From: an uncultured Sphingomonadaceae bacterium | Lineage (GTDB): Bacteria > Pseudomonadota > Alphaproteobacteria > Sphingomonadales > Sphingomonadaceae | DNA: 64,000 bases | Reading direction: 5' to 3' | NCBI GenBank assembly: GCA_947488625.1 | Contig: CANKZR010000001.1 | Location: 1,426,001 to 1,490,000, forward strand | In this document: in pieces, positions 43,270 through 52,651 of the stretch | Numbering within the stretch: the stretch's first letter is position 1 | How the letters are laid out: each line of letters opens with the position of its first letter | Translations under genes and position numbers: made by a program | Notes under the pieces: generated by a model | Told to the model about the DNA's origin: nothing | The model's database searches: none | What the model saw: only the letters and a program-made list of their open reading frames with translations

Positions 43270-45198
43270 ATGAAAACCGCATTCTATTTGTCCGTCGCGG
43301 CATCGGCCGTGGCTTTGTGCTCGACCGGTGCATTCGCTCAGTCGGTCGACCTTCCCGAAGACGAGGAAGTGAACTCCGAAACGATCGTTGTCACTGCCAA
43401 CCGCACCGAACGTGCGATCAGCCAAGTCGGCGAGTCGGTCACGGTGGTTCAGGAAGAGGAAATCGTGAACCGCCAGCCGAGCGAAGTGCTCGATATCTTA
43501 CGCACGGTCCCCGGTGTCACCTTCAACCGCAATGGCGGGATCGGAACCAACACCGGCGTTTCGATCCGCGGTGCGGAGAGCGACCAGACCGTTGTGCTGA
43601 TCGACGGGGTAAAACTCAACGACCCATCCTCGACCGGTGGCGGCTTCAACTTCGGACCTGCCCTCACCGGCAACATCGCGCGGGTCGAAGTGGTGCGTGG
43701 GTCGCAGAGCGTTCTTTACGGCAGCCAAGCGATCGGCGGAGTGGTGAACCTGATCACCCGCGAGCCGACCGAGGAGCTTGGCGTGTTCGCGCGTGCCGAA
43801 TATGGTGAGCGCGACACTGCGGAACTCGTTGGCAACGTCTCTGGCAAGTTCGGCCCTGTCGGGGTGAGTGTCGGCGGTAATTACTATCGCACCGATGGCA
43901 TCTCCGCATTCAGCGAGGCGCGCGGTGGAACCGAGCCGGACGGGTTCGAAAGCCTTGGCGCAAACGCCAAGTTAGATATCGCGCTGGGCGAGAATTTCTC
44001 GATCGATCTGCGCGGTTTTTATGCCGACAGCGAGACCGATATCGATGGCTTCACGGCGACGGGCTTGGGCGATACCAACGAGGTTTCCTACCGCGACGAT
44101 TTGGTCGGCTATGGTGGGATCAATGCCAACTTCCTGGATGGACGTTTCCGCAACCGGCTGGGGATTGCATATACCAGGATCGACCGCCGGAACTTCAGCT
44201 TCGATACCGACTCCGAAACCTTCGACGCTTTCGGTGAGAACCTTCGCTACGAATATCAGGGCGTATTCGATGCAGCCGACATGGCCGAGCTGGTTTTCGG
44301 CGCAGAGCGCGAGGAATCGGAGTATCGCAGCTCGAGTTTCGGTGCGCCCGCGATTGGCGATGATGTGTGGATCAACTCGGTATACGGCCAGCTCAATTTG
44401 ACGCCGTTGGACGGGCTCTCGCTGACTGGCGGCGTTCGCTACGACGATCACGAAACCTACGGTGACAATACAACCTTCGCCGCCAGCGGTGCCTATTCGC
44501 CCAACGGCGGCGATACCGTGCTGCGCGGTAGTTATGGCGAAGGCTTCAAGGCGCCTGCGCTGTTCCAATTGTTCAGCGACTTCGGAAATACCGATCTTGA
44601 GCCCGAGGAATCGGAGAACTGGGATGTCGGTATAACGCACAATTTCCTTGGTGGCCGAGCCGAGGTGGGCGTCACTTATTTCGAACGCGACGCGACTAAT
44701 CTGATCGCGTTTGTCGGTTGCACCGGCAATCCGATCCCGGCGTGTCAGGATCCGGCCAATCCACGCCCGTTCGGCACATACGACAATATCGCACTCGCAA
44801 GTGCCGATGGCTGGGAATTCGGTCTGGCGCTGCGTCCGACCGATGGCTTCGACGTCGCGCTTAACTACACCACCATCGACGCCCGAAACGATGTGAACGG
44901 CAATCGCCTGCCACGACGTGCGCAGGATACGATCAGTCTGGTCGCGGACTACCGCATGGAGAACGGCATCGGCATCGGTGCCACCGTGTTCGTGGCGGGC
45001 GACAGTTTCGACAATGCCACCAACAGCACCCGCCTCGATGGCTATGTGGTGACCGATATCCGGGCGAGCTTTGGCATTACCGAGCAGATCGAAATTTTCG
45101 GTCGGATCGAGAACCTGTTCGACGAGCAGTATGAAACGATCTTCCGCTACGGCCAACCTGGTCGTGCGGTGTTCGGCGGCGTGCGCTACCGGATGTAA
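43270..45198 (+). CDS. btuB: TonB-dependent cobalamin receptor (BtuB)
   Basis: A 642-residue outer-membrane barrel. Signal peptide MKTAFYLSVAASAVALC... is cleaved near AFA-QS. The TonB box is ETIVVTANR; the plug has SIRGAESDQTVVLIDGVKLND and VEVVRGSQSVLYGSQAIGG. The barrel includes GEGFKAPALFQLFS and a last strand ending FGGVRYRM. The BtuB assignment rests on family resemblance, the cobalamin riboswitch upstream and btuFCD downstream. The ATG at 43270 was chosen because it gives the signal peptide. Confidence 0.94.
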   Translation: MKTAFYLSVAASAVALCSTGAFAQSVDLPEDEEVNSETIVVTANRTERAISQVGESVTVVQEEEIVNRQPSEVLDILRTVPGVTFNRNGGIGTNTGVSIRGAESDQTVVLIDGVKLNDPSSTGGGFNFGPALTGNIARVEVVRGSQSVLYGSQAIGGVVNLITREPTEELGVFARAEYGERDTAELVGNVSGKFGPVGVSVGGNYYRTDGISAFSEARGGTEPDGFESLGANAKLDIALGENFSIDLRGFYADSETDIDGFTATGLGDTNEVSYRDDLVGYGGINANFLDGRFRNRLGIAYTRIDRRNFSFDTDSETFDAFGENLRYEYQGVFDAADMAELVFGAEREESEYRSSSFGAPAIGDDVWINSVYGQLNLTPLDGLSLTGGVRYDDHETYGDNTTFAASGAYSPNGGDTVLRGSYGEGFKAPALFQLFSDFGNTDLEPEESENWDVGITHNFLGGRAEVGVTYFERDATNLIAFVGCTGNPIPACQDPANPRPFGTYDNIALASADGWEFGLALRPTDGFDVALNYTTIDARNDVNGNRLPRRAQDTISLVADYRMENGIGIGATVFVAGDSFDNATNSTRLDGYVVTDIRASFGITEQIEIFGRIENLFDEQYETIFRYGQPGRAVFGGVRYRM

Positions 45199-45201
45199 CC
45201 G

Positions 45202-46032
45202 ATGGTTCGGACGATCCTCGCGGCGCTGGCGTGCCTTTTGCTCTCTGCCTGTTCGCAGGTGGCGGAGCGGGGAGCGGACGCGCCGCGACGGATCGTCAGC
45301 CTCGACTACTGCGCCGACCAGTATGTCCTGAAGTTCGCGGATCGTGAGGATATCCTCGCGCTGTCGCCCGATGCGGGAAAGCGCTTTTCCTACATGCGGG
45401 CGGCGGCTGAGGGGATCCCCACGGTCCGTCCGCGCACGGCAGATGTGCTGGCACTGCAGCCCGATCTGGTGGTGCGAACTTATGGCGGCGGGCACGATAT
45501 CGCCGATTTCATGAAGGAGCCGGGGGTCCCGGTCGTGCAGATCGGCTTCCCCCAATCGATTGCCGAAGTGCGGGATGAGGTGCTGCGGGTGGGCACCGAA
45601 CTTGGCAAGCCGGATGAGGCCGAAAAGCTCGTTGCTGATATGGATCGGCGATTGAAGGCACTTGGAGAGAGGTCCGGTCCTCAACGCGAAGTTCTTTACA
45701 TGACCCCGGCAGGCGTAACCGCGGGCGAAGGCACTCTGGTGCATGAACTGTTCGTCGCGGCGGGCCTCGAGAATTTCCAGGATCGTCCCGGCTGGAACCC
45801 GCTGCCACTGGAACGGCTCGCCTACGAACGGCCCGACCTGATCGCGGCAGCCTTTTTCGAAAGCCAGACCAACCACGTCGATAACTGGAGCGCGGCGCGT
45901 CATCCGGTGGCGCGGGCACAACTGCGCGAATTGCCAGTCGTGCCGCTGGAAGGGGCCTGGACCTCATGCGGGGGCTGGTTCCTGATCGATGCGGTAGAGG
46001 CGCTCGCAGTAGGGAAGGAAGGCGCGCAATGA
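45202..46032 (+). CDS. btuF: Corrinoid ABC transporter substrate-binding protein (BtuF-like)
   Basis: A 276-residue lipoprotein-type binding protein (lipobox LLLSAC). It contains the class III binding-protein pattern RRIVSLDYCADQYVLKF, ADVLALQPDLVVRTYG, PVVQIGFPQS, and LERLAYERPDLIAAAFF. It follows btuB by three bases and overlaps btuC by four (ATGA). It hands corrinoids that entered through BtuB to BtuCD. Confidence 0.9.
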   Translation: MVRTILAALACLLLSACSQVAERGADAPRRIVSLDYCADQYVLKFADREDILALSPDAGKRFSYMRAAAEGIPTVRPRTADVLALQPDLVVRTYGGGHDIADFMKEPGVPVVQIGFPQSIAEVRDEVLRVGTELGKPDEAEKLVADMDRRLKALGERSGPQREVLYMTPAGVTAGEGTLVHELFVAAGLENFQDRPGWNPLPLERLAYERPDLIAAAFFESQTNHVDNWSAARHPVARAQLRELPVVPLEGAWTSCGGWFLIDAVEALAVGKEGAQ

Positions 46033-47006
46033 ACCGGGTAGTGGCGATATTGCTGGCAAGCCTTGTGGGCGCACTGGTCCTCTCGGTCGCATTGGGATCG
46101 GTGCCCTTGCCGCTTGACCGGGTGCTGGGCGCTCTCACATTCCAGTCGAGCCAAGGCGATCAACTGGTCGTCTGGCAAATCCGTCTGCCGCGCGCCTTCG
46201 CCGCAGGATTTGTTGGAGCGGCGCTGGGCATGAGCGGCGCGGCCTTGCAGGGCCTCTTGCGAAATCCGTTGGCCGAGCCGGGTATCCTCGGCGTCTCGGC
46301 CACCGCCGCACTATTCGCGACCTTCGTGCTGTATTTCGGTCTGGCAACTGCAGGCCCGTTGGTGCTGCCGCTGGCGGCAGTAGCTGGCGCGCTGATCGCT
46401 ACGCTGCTGGTGGCGCTCGCCGCCATCCGCACGCGCTCCGTCGTTACGTTAATTCTGATCGGCGTCGGCCTTTCGAGCTTCTCGGCAGCAATCATGGCCT
46501 TGCTGATGAACCTTGCCCCCAACCCCTTCAGCCTCGCGGACATGGTCAATTGGATGTTGGGGACGGTGGACAATCGCAGCTTCGACGACCTGCTGTGTGC
46601 TCTGCCCTTCATGGCGATCGGGGTCGCGGTTCTGCTGGCTTCCCGTCGCGGGCTATCCGCCCTCGCCCTTGGCGACGAGGCGGCCGAAGGAATGGGGCTG
46701 GACCTCAAGCGGCAACGGCTGGCGGTAATTATCGGCGCGGGGCTGGCAACGGGCGCCGCAGTCGCGCTGGCCGGAGCAATCGGCTTCGTCGGAATTGTCG
46801 CACCGCATCTTGTGCGGCCCTTCCTCCGCTACGATCCCGCGCGGCTACTGGTGCCCTCCGCTTTGCTCGGGGGACTGATTCTCGTGCTCGCCGATATTGG
46901 CGTTCGCGTGCTGCCGACCGATAGCGAGCTGAAACTAGGCGTGGTCGCCTCGTTGCTGGGCGCCCCAGTATTCATCTGGATCGCCGCGCGCAGGAGGCTG
47001 GCATGA
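46029..47006 (+). CDS. btuC: Corrinoid ABC transporter permease (BtuC, FecCD family)
   Basis: A 325-residue permease with about ten membrane helices. It has the FecCD landmarks IRLPRAFAAGFVGAALGMSG, LQGLLRNPLAEPGILG, MLGTVDNRSFDD and AGAIGFVGIVAPHLVR. It starts in the btuF stop and overlaps btuD by four bases. Confidence 0.92.
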   Translation: MNRVVAILLASLVGALVLSVALGSVPLPLDRVLGALTFQSSQGDQLVVWQIRLPRAFAAGFVGAALGMSGAALQGLLRNPLAEPGILGVSATAALFATFVLYFGLATAGPLVLPLAAVAGALIATLLVALAAIRTRSVVTLILIGVGLSSFSAAIMALLMNLAPNPFSLADMVNWMLGTVDNRSFDDLLCALPFMAIGVAVLLASRRGLSALALGDEAAEGMGLDLKRQRLAVIIGAGLATGAAVALAGAIGFVGIVAPHLVRPFLRYDPARLLVPSALLGGLILVLADIGVRVLPTDSELKLGVVASLLGAPVFIWIAARRRLA

Positions 47007-47776
47007 AGCTGCTAGAGGCAGAAGGCCTCGGCTATTCGGTCGACGGCAGGGTTCTGGTCGCCGACGCCGCGTTTGCTCTCGGCGCGGGCGAGCTGACCGC
47101 GCTCATAGGGCCGAACGGGTCGGGCAAAACGACCCTCCTGCGTCTTGCGCTAGGCGTGTTGGAAAAGGACGCGGGAAGCTCTTCGATCGATGGAACGGCG
47201 GTGGAATCGCTTTCGCCGGTAGAGCGCGCTCGCCGCGTTGCGTATCTGCCGCAAGCGAGTCCGCTCGTTTGGCCTCAGCCGGTTCGCGATGTCGTATCCC
47301 TCGGACGGTTCGCATATGGCGCTGCCCTTGGTCGCTTGTCGCAGGAAGACAGTGAAGCGGTGCAGCGCTCGATCCGGGCATGCCAGTTGGACGGCTTCGA
47401 GGAACGCGCGGCGGACACGCTCTCGGGCGGCGAATTGTCGCGAGTGCATTTGGCCCGGGCGCTTGCAGCAGAAACTCCACTGGTTGTGGCGGACGAGCCC
47501 GTCGCCGCACTCGATCCGCGTTACCAGCATCAGACCATGCAGCTGTTCGTCGACATGACGCGCGCTGGACGCAGCGTCCTGACGGTCATTCATGATCTCG
47601 ACCTCGCGCTGCGTTACGCCTCCAAGGTTCTCTGGATGCACGAAGGCCGAATTGTCGCAAACGGCACGCCGCAGGAGACCTTCACAACAACACGATTGCG
47701 CGATGTCTTTGGCATTGACGCTCAGGTTCTGAGCGACGGCTTGCATACCCGGCTCGAAATCTCCGGCCCTGCATAA
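47003..47776 (+). CDS. btuD: Corrinoid ABC transporter ATP-binding protein (BtuD)
   Basis: A 257-residue ATPase. Walker A is LIGPNGSGKTTLLRLALG, signature LSGGELSRVHLARAL, Walker B VVADEPVAALD, and the switch His in VIHDLDLALRYA. It energises BtuC. Overlaps btuC (ATGA); six bases separate it from cobQ. Confidence 0.93.
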   Translation: MKLLEAEGLGYSVDGRVLVADAAFALGAGELTALIGPNGSGKTTLLRLALGVLEKDAGSSSIDGTAVESLSPVERARRVAYLPQASPLVWPQPVRDVVSLGRFAYGAALGRLSQEDSEAVQRSIRACQLDGFEERAADTLSGGELSRVHLARALAAETPLVVADEPVAALDPRYQHQTMQLFVDMTRAGRSVLTVIHDLDLALRYASKVLWMHEGRIVANGTPQETFTTTRLRDVFGIDAQVLSDGLHTRLEISGPA

Positions 47777-47782
47777 CGTAGC

Positions 47783-49243
47783 ATGACCGGGCGCGCGCTC
47801 ATGCTTCAGGGCACCGGATCGGATGTCGGCAAGTCGCTGCTGGTGGCTGGTTTGTGCCGGATCGCGGCGCGTCGGGGGATTGGGGTCGCTCCGTTCAAGC
47901 CGCAGAATATGTCGAACAATGCCGCAGCCTGCCCCGGTGGCGGCGAGATCGGTCGGGCGCAGGCCCTGCAGGCAAGAGCGGCAGGTCTCAATCCATCGAC
48001 TGATATGAATCCCGTGCTCCTCAAGCCTGAAGGCGATCGGCGTGCGCAAGTCGTGCTCAATGGGAAAGCGCTGCGGAGCGAAGAAGCTGCGGCCTATATG
48101 GCCAATCGGGGGAGCCTGCTTCCCTCGGTGATCGAGGCATTCGAACGCCTGAAATCGGCGCACGGCCTCGTCATAATCGAGGGTGCGGGGAGCCCGGCCG
48201 AGGTGAACCTGCGCAGGGGTGACATCGCCAATATGGGTTTCGCGCGCGCTGCCGACGTTCCCGTAGTGCTTGTCGGCGATATCGATCGTGGTGGAGTCAT
48301 CGCTTCGCTTGTGGGCACCCGAACCGTCATCGAGGCCGATGATTCCGAGATGATCGCAGGCTTCGTCATCAATCGCTTTCGGGGTGACGAGACCCTTTTT
48401 GCGGATGGCGTGCGCTTCATCGAAGACTGTTGTAGCTGGCGCTGCTTCGGCATCGTGCCATGGCTGCAATGTGCCGCGCGGCTGCCCGCAGAAGACGCTG
48501 TGGTGCTGCACCAAGCCAGACTGAAAAGCGGTGCCATGCTCATTGCCGTGCCGATGCTGTCGCGGATTAGCAACTTCGACGATCTCGATCCGCTGCGCGC
48601 CGAGCCGGACGTGGAGGTCCGTTTCATCCCCGCCGGCCAGCCAATTCCGCGAGAGGCGGATGCGATTATCCTCGCGGGCACCAAGTCTACCTTGGCCGAC
48701 CTCGCGATGCTGCGGAACCAAGGGTGGCACCATGACATCCTCGCCGCCTGGCGCACGGGAGCGCACATTGTCGGCTTGTGCGGCGGGTTTCAGATGCTGG
48801 GCAAGCGGATCGAAGACGCCGACGCGGCAGATGGATTGGCAGGATCGGCAGACGGTCTTGGCCTGTTCGATATGACGACGATGATGACCCTCGAGAAAGT
48901 GGTTCGCCCCATAAGCGGAACCACGCTCGCCCATGGCGACCACGTGACAGGATACGAGATCCACACCGGTCGTTCGCATGGCCCTGCGCTGAGTAAACCA
49001 TTTTGTGAGCTCGAGGATGGCAGCTGTGATGGCGCGATCGCGGGAGATGGCCGCCTGATGGGCACTTATCTTCACGGTGTGTTCGCGAGCGATGCGTTTC
49101 GTTCTCGCTGGCTCGAGCGATTGTGCAGCGGTCGGAGCAGCACGCTCGACTATGAAGACAGTGTCGAAAATGCGCTGGACGAGCTTGCCGATGGGCTTGA
49201 GGTGGCCCTCGACGTGGATGCCCTGTTGGCGCTGGCGCGGTGA
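47783..49243 (+). CDS. cobQ: Cobyric acid synthase (CobQ)
   Basis: A 486-residue glutamine amidotransferase. N-terminal ATPase part: MLQGTGSDVGKSLLVAGLC, VAPFKPQNMSNNAA, EGAGSPAEVNLRRGDIANMG. The C-terminal GATase domain has nucleophile Cys333 in VGLCGGFQMLGKRI, with His later in GTYLHGVFASD. It amidates four carboxylates of adenosylcobyrinic a,c-diamide, so the importer can use partly finished corrinoids. Its stop overlaps the cbiB start (TGATG). Confidence 0.95.
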   Translation: MTGRALMLQGTGSDVGKSLLVAGLCRIAARRGIGVAPFKPQNMSNNAAACPGGGEIGRAQALQARAAGLNPSTDMNPVLLKPEGDRRAQVVLNGKALRSEEAAAYMANRGSLLPSVIEAFERLKSAHGLVIIEGAGSPAEVNLRRGDIANMGFARAADVPVVLVGDIDRGGVIASLVGTRTVIEADDSEMIAGFVINRFRGDETLFADGVRFIEDCCSWRCFGIVPWLQCAARLPAEDAVVLHQARLKSGAMLIAVPMLSRISNFDDLDPLRAEPDVEVRFIPAGQPIPREADAIILAGTKSTLADLAMLRNQGWHHDILAAWRTGAHIVGLCGGFQMLGKRIEDADAADGLAGSADGLGLFDMTTMMTLEKVVRPISGTTLAHGDHVTGYEIHTGRSHGPALSKPFCELEDGSCDGAIAGDGRLMGTYLHGVFASDAFRSRWLERLCSGRSSTLDYEDSVENALDELADGLEVALDVDALLALAR

Positions 49244-50187
49244 TGACCGCGTGGATCATGCTCGCAGGGCTGGCGGTAGAAGCCCTGCTCGGCTGGCCGG
49301 ACGCGCTGGACAGGCGGATCGGGCATCCGGTGCGCTGGTTTGGCCGGCTGGTCGAGCGGGCGGAGCATCTAGGCAATCGAGAAGCATGGAGCAAGCCGGC
49401 GCGGGGCGCGATGGGCGGTCTCGTAACACTGTTTCTGGTGGCGCTTGCGGGCTTGATCGGGCTGGCGATCCAGCTGGTCCTGCCTAATGATTGGGTAGGT
49501 TCCGTGCTGATGGCTCTTCTTGCCTCCAGCCTGATTGCCGCACGTTCGCTGCACGATCACGTCGCGGACGTGGCCAGCGCCTTCGAGGGCGCGGGGATCG
49601 ATGCAGCCCGGTGCACGCTCAGCCGCATCGTTGGTCGCGAGACTGCTGAGCTTGACGAGGCCGCCATCGCTCGAGCCGCTATCGAGAGCCTTGCAGAGAA
49701 CACCTTCGATGGCGTCACCGCGCCGTTGTTCTGGGGGACGCTTTTGGGATTGCCGGGTCTGTTTGCCTACAAGGCGATCAACACGCTCGATTCGATGATC
49801 GGCCATCGCAATGTGCGATATGAAGCCTTTGGCAAGGTCGCAGCCAGACTAGATGACTTCGTCAACCTGATCCCCGCACGTCTGACGGGGACCCTATTCA
49901 CGCTCTGTGCTGGTTCGGGTCGGGCCATGAAGGTGATGTTCCGCGACTCCCGCAAGCATCGTTCTCCCAATGCAGGATGGCCGGAATCCGCGATGGCAGG
50001 GGCGCTTGGCATCAGGCTCTCTGGCCCACGAACCTATGGCGCGGTGACGAGCGAAGAGCCATGGCTCAACGCCGACGCAGGAGACCCGGACGCGGTCGAT
50101 ATTCGTCGTGCGCTGGCTCTTTATCAGCGGGTCGTCGTTGCCGCCGCTCTGCTTTTAGCTGCGCTTGGATGGGCTCACTTGCCATGA
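49243..50187 (+). CDS. cbiB: Adenosylcobinamide-phosphate synthase (CbiB/CobD)
   Basis: A 314-residue membrane enzyme: IGHPVRWFGRLVE, a hydrophobic segment, SLAENTFDGVTAPLFWG, YKAINTLDSMIGHRN, and SPNAGWPESAMAGALG. It attaches aminopropanol (phosphate) to cobyric acid. The ATG at 49243 shares one base with the cobQ stop; a GTG one codon earlier is less likely. Ends within the start of the next gene (ATGA). The CobD name is used for this enzyme in Pseudomonas nomenclature. Confidence 0.94.
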   Translation: MTAWIMLAGLAVEALLGWPDALDRRIGHPVRWFGRLVERAEHLGNREAWSKPARGAMGGLVTLFLVALAGLIGLAIQLVLPNDWVGSVLMALLASSLIAARSLHDHVADVASAFEGAGIDAARCTLSRIVGRETAELDEAAIARAAIESLAENTFDGVTAPLFWGTLLGLPGLFAYKAINTLDSMIGHRNVRYEAFGKVAARLDDFVNLIPARLTGTLFTLCAGSGRAMKVMFRDSRKHRSPNAGWPESAMAGALGIRLSGPRTYGAVTSEEPWLNADAGDPDAVDIRRALALYQRVVVAAALLLAALGWAHLP

Positions 50188-51185
50188 GCGATCCCGATCT
50201 CGTTTCCGGCCATGGTGGGCGGATCGATGCGATGGCGCGCGCATTTCCCGATGCGCCCCTGCCATGGATCGACCTTTCCACCGGTATCAATCCAGCTCCC
50301 TATCCTTTGCCCCAAATTCCGACCGATGCATGGACACGGCTGCCAGGCGAGGTAGCCCGCGCTAGCTGCGAGAACGCCATGGCTGGTGCGTTCGGATGCG
50401 ATCCTGCCTACTGCCGCGCGGTTGCGGGAACCGAGGTCGCCATCCGCCAACTGCCGTCGATCCTGCGGGCGAAAACGGTGGCGGTTCGCGCTCCAAGCTA
50501 TGCCGATCACGCGCACAGCTGGCGATCTGACGGCGCAAGCGTCGTAACAGGCCTCGATCCGCTGGAGCTGGTCGAAGAGGCCGATGTCCTGGTCCTCGTG
50601 AATCCCAATAATCCCGACGGGCCTTGCTGGCCTGTCGAGCGGATCGAACACGCGCGGGCCCGACTCGCGAAGCGCGGCGGCTGGCTGATTGTGGACGAGG
50701 CCTATGCCGATCTCGATCCATCGAAAAGCGTCGCTCCGTTTGCCGGGAGGCAGGCGCTGATAGTGCTGCGATCCTTCGGCAAATTCTACGGCCTGGCAGG
50801 GCTCCGGCTGGGTGCGGTGCTAGCTCTACCCGATGTTCTGCGCGAAATTGGGGAAAGGCTCGGCGGCTGGGATGTTTCCGGACCGGCATTGGCTATCGGC
50901 AAATCAGCCTATGCAAATGTTGAATGGCAGGCGGCAACCCGCAAACATTTGGCGCTGCGGATGCACAAGCTGCGGACATTGATCACGTCGGCGGGCCTGA
51001 ATGATCGCGGCGGAACCGATCTTTTCCGGTTCGTCCAGGCATCCGATGCACCTGCTCTGTGGCGACAGCTGGCTCGCCATGGCATCGCCGCTCGTCGATT
51101 TGCAGAAGACGATCATCACCTGCGTGTAGGCCTTCCGGCCGATGCTGCGCAGTTTGATCGACTTGCGGAAACCCTCAACCTTTGA
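50184..51185 (+). CDS. cobD: L-threonine-O-3-phosphate decarboxylase, PLP enzyme (CobD/CobC type)
   Basis: A 333-residue class I aminotransferase-fold protein. It has WIDLSTGINPAPYPLP, LVLVNPNNPDGPCWP, WLIVDEAYADLDPSKS, and the PLP lysine in VLRSFGKFYGLAGLRLG. It makes aminopropanol phosphate for CbiB. Translationally coupled to cbiB. Its 3' end overlaps that of convergent cobU by 11 bases. Salmonella nomenclature is used. Confidence 0.92.
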   Translation: MSDPDLVSGHGGRIDAMARAFPDAPLPWIDLSTGINPAPYPLPQIPTDAWTRLPGEVARASCENAMAGAFGCDPAYCRAVAGTEVAIRQLPSILRAKTVAVRAPSYADHAHSWRSDGASVVTGLDPLELVEEADVLVLVNPNNPDGPCWPVERIEHARARLAKRGGWLIVDEAYADLDPSKSVAPFAGRQALIVLRSFGKFYGLAGLRLGAVLALPDVLREIGERLGGWDVSGPALAIGKSAYANVEWQAATRKHLALRMHKLRTLITSAGLNDRGGTDLFRFVQASDAPALWRQLARHGIAARRFAEDDHHLRVGLPADAAQFDRLAETLNL

Positions 51186-51681
51186 GCCGCGAGGGTATCC
51201 CGGCGACCACGAGCTCGACCGTGTCGGCGATTTCGGCGAGCCGCTGGTTCAGTCTCCCCTGCTCGTCACGGAAGTCTCGGCCCAACTTCGTTTCCGGGAC
51301 GATGCCCGACCCGACCTCGTTGCTGACCAGGACCACATTCGGTGTCGCGGATGCGATGCTATCGATCAGAGCAGCGGTTTCGCTGGAGATGTCCCGCTCC
51401 GCTAGCATCACGTTCGACAGCCACAAAGTGCAGCAGTCGATAAGTATCGTTCCCTCATTCAGCGAAGCGATCGTATGCGCAAGTTCGATTGGTGACTCGA
51501 CCGTCCGCCAATGCCCGTCACGTTCTTCGCGATGTTTTTGAATTCGCTCTTTCATTTCGGAATCATACGCCTGTGCAGTGGCGATGAATCTGTGCGGTCC
51601 CTGCAATCGCTTGCTCGCCGCAAGGGCGTGCCGGCTTTTGCCCGAACGAGCGCCCCCGAGGATGAGGTGAACAGAAGCCAT
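51175..51681 (-). CDS. cobU: Adenosylcobinamide kinase / guanylyltransferase (CobU)
   Basis: A 168-residue bifunctional enzyme. P-loop: ILGGARSGKSRHALAAS; then FIATAQAYDSEMKERIQKHREER (guanylation-site His region), ILIDCCTLWLSNVM, VLVSNEVGSGIVPE, and LNQRLAEIADTVELVVAGIP. It phosphorylates adenosylcobinamide and transfers GMP. The ATG at 51681 shares one base with the DUF1289 stop (TGATG). It is the only cob gene on the minus strand. Confidence 0.95.
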   Translation of the reverse strand: MASVHLILGGARSGKSRHALAASKRLQGPHRFIATAQAYDSEMKERIQKHREERDGHWRTVESPIELAHTIASLNEGTILIDCCTLWLSNVMLAERDISSETAALIDSIASATPNVVLVSNEVGSGIVPETKLGRDFRDEQGRLNQRLAEIADTVELVVAGIPSRLKG

Positions 51682-51872
51682 CAGATAAAGCCTTCGTCTA
51701 GTCGCCGCGCTGCCGCCCGGTTTGCGGAACGTTTCTCGTCGCACGACATGCTGGACCAGCGCGCGATCTCATGCAGTGTTCGACCACAGCCCATGCAGAC
51801 CTCCTCGTCATCCGACAGCTTACAAATACTCCGACACGGTGATTGCGTGTCGTCAAACCTTATACTGGGCAT
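51681..51872 (-). CDS. DUF1289 family small Cys-rich protein
   Basis: A 63-residue protein with the DUF1289 pattern: SPCRSICKLSDDEEVCMGCGRTLHEI, shown as CxxxC...CxxC, followed by a W and basic helix. These proteins are Fe-S/Zn-type in appearance and of unknown function. The ATG at 51872 matches the family start. It is co-translated with cobU, so it may be part of the corrinoid module or only a neighbour. Confidence 0.85.
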   Translation of the reverse strand: MPSIRFDDTQSPCRSICKLSDDEEVCMGCGRTLHEIARWSSMSCDEKRSANRAAARRLDEGFI

Positions 51873-51938
51873 GAAGCCGACTCTAACTGTGATTGGCCTA
51901 GCTGGCAAAGGAACGCGCACGTTTCGGGGGGCGAGACG

Positions 51939-52436
51939 ATGAACCATTTTGTGAGCCAAGAGACCCTTCTTTCGGCTACCACCTGGTGTGAGCGCAATCA
52001 TACCGCCACGTTAGATTTGGAGGCGTTGCTGGCGCGTATTCCTAGTCTCAGGCTGCGCCGGAAGCAGGCGCGCTTGGCGCTACGAAAGCATCTGAGCGGA
52101 CAAGAACGTGTCCGATGGATCAAGAACGCGATCGTGATTTCTTTCGACAACGCGGAGGGCAAGCACGGAATCGCAAGGCGTCTGGAAGAAAGCGCCGACA
52201 TTCTCGACGCAATTGCCACTCGTGCGCTGACACCGAAAGAGATCTGCAAGGCGTTGGAAATTTCCAACCAGGAACGTCTACGCTGGACGAAGGATGGCCG
52301 CTTGAAAACGTCAGGGACGCTGACCTTTGCGGCAGGGCGACGGGTGACCGTTCCGACGTATTCTGCGCGCTGGGTCGCCGATTTGCTGAAGAACAACCGA
52401 ATGATCGATGGCTGGCGAAAGCAAGATGCGGCTTGA
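51939..52436 (+). CDS. Hypothetical protein with HTH-like segment
   Basis: A 165-residue protein I do not recognise. The ATG at 51939 has GGGGCGAG upstream and gives a mostly helical, basic protein. A segment around residues 100-130 (ALTPKEICKALEISNQERLRW) has helix-turn-helix spacing. It is divergent from DUF1289-cobU across about 65 bases. It marks the change from the cobalamin cluster to plasmid-like genes. Confidence 0.6.
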   Translation: MNHFVSQETLLSATTWCERNHTATLDLEALLARIPSLRLRRKQARLALRKHLSGQERVRWIKNAIVISFDNAEGKHGIARRLEESADILDAIATRALTPKEICKALEISNQERLRWTKDGRLKTSGTLTFAAGRRVTVPTYSARWVADLLKNNRMIDGWRKQDAA

Positions 52437-52651
52437 TAGTGCTTACGGGATGGTTGGACTGATTAAATCGCATGCATGCCGACTTGAGCTATCTACGACG
52501 AAATGTCCGCTATGGCCCTCGTTACCTCCAAAATAAGACTTTCCGCTTCCGGCCCAAGTTCTGCCTTCAACGAACGCGCTAGCCGCCCCCGTGCCCCCAC
52601 ACTCAAGAACTACCGATGGAAAGTGCGGCTTTGTGGAATTTACGCGGTGAC

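Noticed and set aside
43972-45921. A 649-codon minus-strand frame opposite btuB and btuF
   Set aside because: Antisense shadow of a complete TonB receptor and its neighbour; no motifs.
47150-49075. A 641-codon minus-strand frame opposite btuD and cobQ
   Set aside because: Antisense to genes with all catalytic motifs intact.
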